13,355 nucleotides of DNA, from the NCBI GenBank assembly GCA_030018855.1, contig JASEHG010000035.1, positions 1 through 13,355 on the forward strand, in the 5' to 3' direction. Origin of the DNA: Candidatus Brocadiaceae bacterium (GTDB lineage Bacteria; Planctomycetota; Brocadiia; Brocadiales; Bathyanammoxibiaceae). Made by a program: the position numbers and the translations under genes. The first letter of the stretch is position 1. Each line of letters opens with the position of its first letter. Positions 12,691 to 13,355 of the stretch are shown here, one piece after another. The notes below the pieces were generated by a model. The model did no database searches, was not told where the DNA came from, and saw nothing but the letters and a program-made list of their open reading frames with translations.

Positions 12691-13355
12691 TGGAAATAAC
12701 CTTTCCAGCCGTTAACATAGACAGTACCGTGCCCCAGTTGATAGTGGCCCTCTTTGCCATACTGGCCCTGCTGGTGGAGGTCTTTTCAAGGAGTCCCCGT
12801 ATGGTATTCGCCACCTGTCTGGTGGGCCTGCACATAGCCCTCCTCAGGAGCCTTATGCAGTGGGGTAGGGGGGTCCCTTACGAGAGTTCTCTGCTGGCCG
12901 TGGACGGCTATACTACTTTCTTTAATGTATTGTTTATCCTTATTGCCATGATTACCATGGCAATATCCCTTGGCTATGTGGAGAACACAAGGGTAGATGG
13001 AGGGAAATACTACCCCCTGGTCCTCTTTGCCACGCTGGGAATGATGCTCCTGGTATCCAGCATGGATTTGTTGATGATGTTCCTGAGCCTGGAACTCCTT
13101 TCTATCTCCATGTATATGCTGGTAGGCTCTCAGAGGGATAAGTGGGTATCTACCGAGGCTGCCATAAAATATATCCTTACGGGGGCATTTGCCAGTGGTT
13201 TCCTCCTCTTTGGCATTGCCCTGGTCTATGGGGCTACCGGGACCATCAGTTTCAGTAAGATGGAGTCTATACTGGGTGGCCTGACTGGTGGGGCGGGGGC
13301 AATTCGTGAATTGCCCCTACTACAGATAGGCATTGCCCTGATGATGGTTGGTCTG
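12690..13355 (+). CDS. nuoN: NADH-quinone oxidoreductase subunit N (ND2 homologue), 3' end beyond the window
   Basis: NuoN is the ND2-type antiporter-like pump subunit next to NuoK. The window contains 222 codons, open to the last base; the family is usually about 480-500 residues, so roughly half is missing. Conserved residues are Glu135 (MFLSLELLSISMYML) and Lys160 (AIKYILTGAFASGFLLFG), matching the helix 5 glutamate and the following lysine of the family. The start at 12690 has AGGAG upstream and overlaps the stop of a short leader ORF. Residues 202-210 (AGAIRELPL) are coded by a GTAGGGGC-type repeat lying in frame in the loop after the YGATGTISF segment, before the next hydrophobic helix. 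Confidence 0.95.
   Translation, partial: MEITFPAVNIDSTVPQLIVALFAILALLVEVFSRSPRMVFATCLVGLHIALLRSLMQWGRGVPYESSLLAVDGYTTFFNVLFILIAMITMAISLGYVENTRVDGGKYYPLVLFATLGMMLLVSSMDLLMMFLSLELLSISMYMLVGSQRDKWVSTEAAIKYILTGAFASGFLLFGIALVYGATGTISFSKMESILGGLTGGAGAIRELPLLQIGIALMMVGL
13293..13320. repeat. GTAGGGGC-family repeat inside the nuoN reading frame
   Basis: Arms GGGGCAATTC (13296-13305) and GAATTGCCCC (13308-13317) are perfect with a GT loop. The right end is the family terminus GCCCCTAC (13313-13320); the left end is GCGGGGGC instead of GTAGGGGC, two changes. The element is 28 bases, the same length as that at 28-55, and is read through without a stop in nuoN. Confidence 0.85.

Noticed and set aside
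1..13355. CRISPR array, tRNA or rRNA genes
   Set aside because: The repeats are not regularly spaced with unique spacers, and no tRNA or rRNA signature was recognised on either strand.

Overview
The window holds a nearly complete nuo operon for the 14-subunit proton-pumping NADH:quinone oxidoreductase (respiratory complex I). All genes are on the + strand in the canonical order nuoA-B-C-D-E-F-G-H-I-J-K-L-M-N, and only the 3' part of nuoN is cut off by the window edge. Every subunit keeps its diagnostic residues: the ligands of the Fe-S clusters N1a, N1b, N2, N3, N4, N5, N6a, N6b and also N7, the FMN/NADH loops of NuoF, the quinone-site residues of NuoB/NuoD/NuoH, and the Glu/Lys residues of the pump subunits K, L, M and N. 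The presence of NuoE, NuoF and NuoG means an NADH-oxidising enzyme rather than the 11-subunit ferredoxin- or F420H2-type.

Layout: positions 1-163 hold a perfect palindrome and a good sigma70-type promoter (TTGACT, 16 bases, TATAGT) ahead of nuoA. A/B, B/C and K/L overlap; C/D and E/F are spaced by 15 and 2 bases. Every other junction (D/E, F/G, G/H, H/I, I/J, J/K, L/M, M/N) carries a short repeat or hairpin element. I see no RNA gene, CRISPR array, transposase gene or clear terminator.

The unusual content is the population of small non-coding repeats that has settled in and around this essential operon. One family has GTAGGGGC / GCCCCTAC ends and a variable palindromic core (upstream of nuoA, D/E, F/G, G/H, and inside nuoN). 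A second is built of hairpins with a CTTTAG- or CTAAAG-like centre (H/I, L/M, M/N). A third is TCCGCC-N3-GGCGGA (three copies). There is also a MITE-like element of about 217 bp in J/K with terminal inverted repeats and a probable 8-bp target duplication. Repeats supply the stop codon of nuoF, the last residues and stop of nuoG and probably the last 22 residues of NuoM, and one repeat is read through in frame inside nuoN. At M/N the first 31 bases of nuoN are duplicated around a hairpin, creating a 23-codon upstream ORF whose TGA overlaps the nuoN ATG.

Organism: a bacterium of moderate GC content that uses AGG (Arg) and ATA (Ile) codons freely. Separate nuoC and nuoD, a short NuoG (537 residues) and the dense small-repeat load resemble genomes of uncultivated environmental lineages such as Planctomycetota (Brocadiales-like) or Nitrospirota. 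This placement is a low-confidence impression, not a result.
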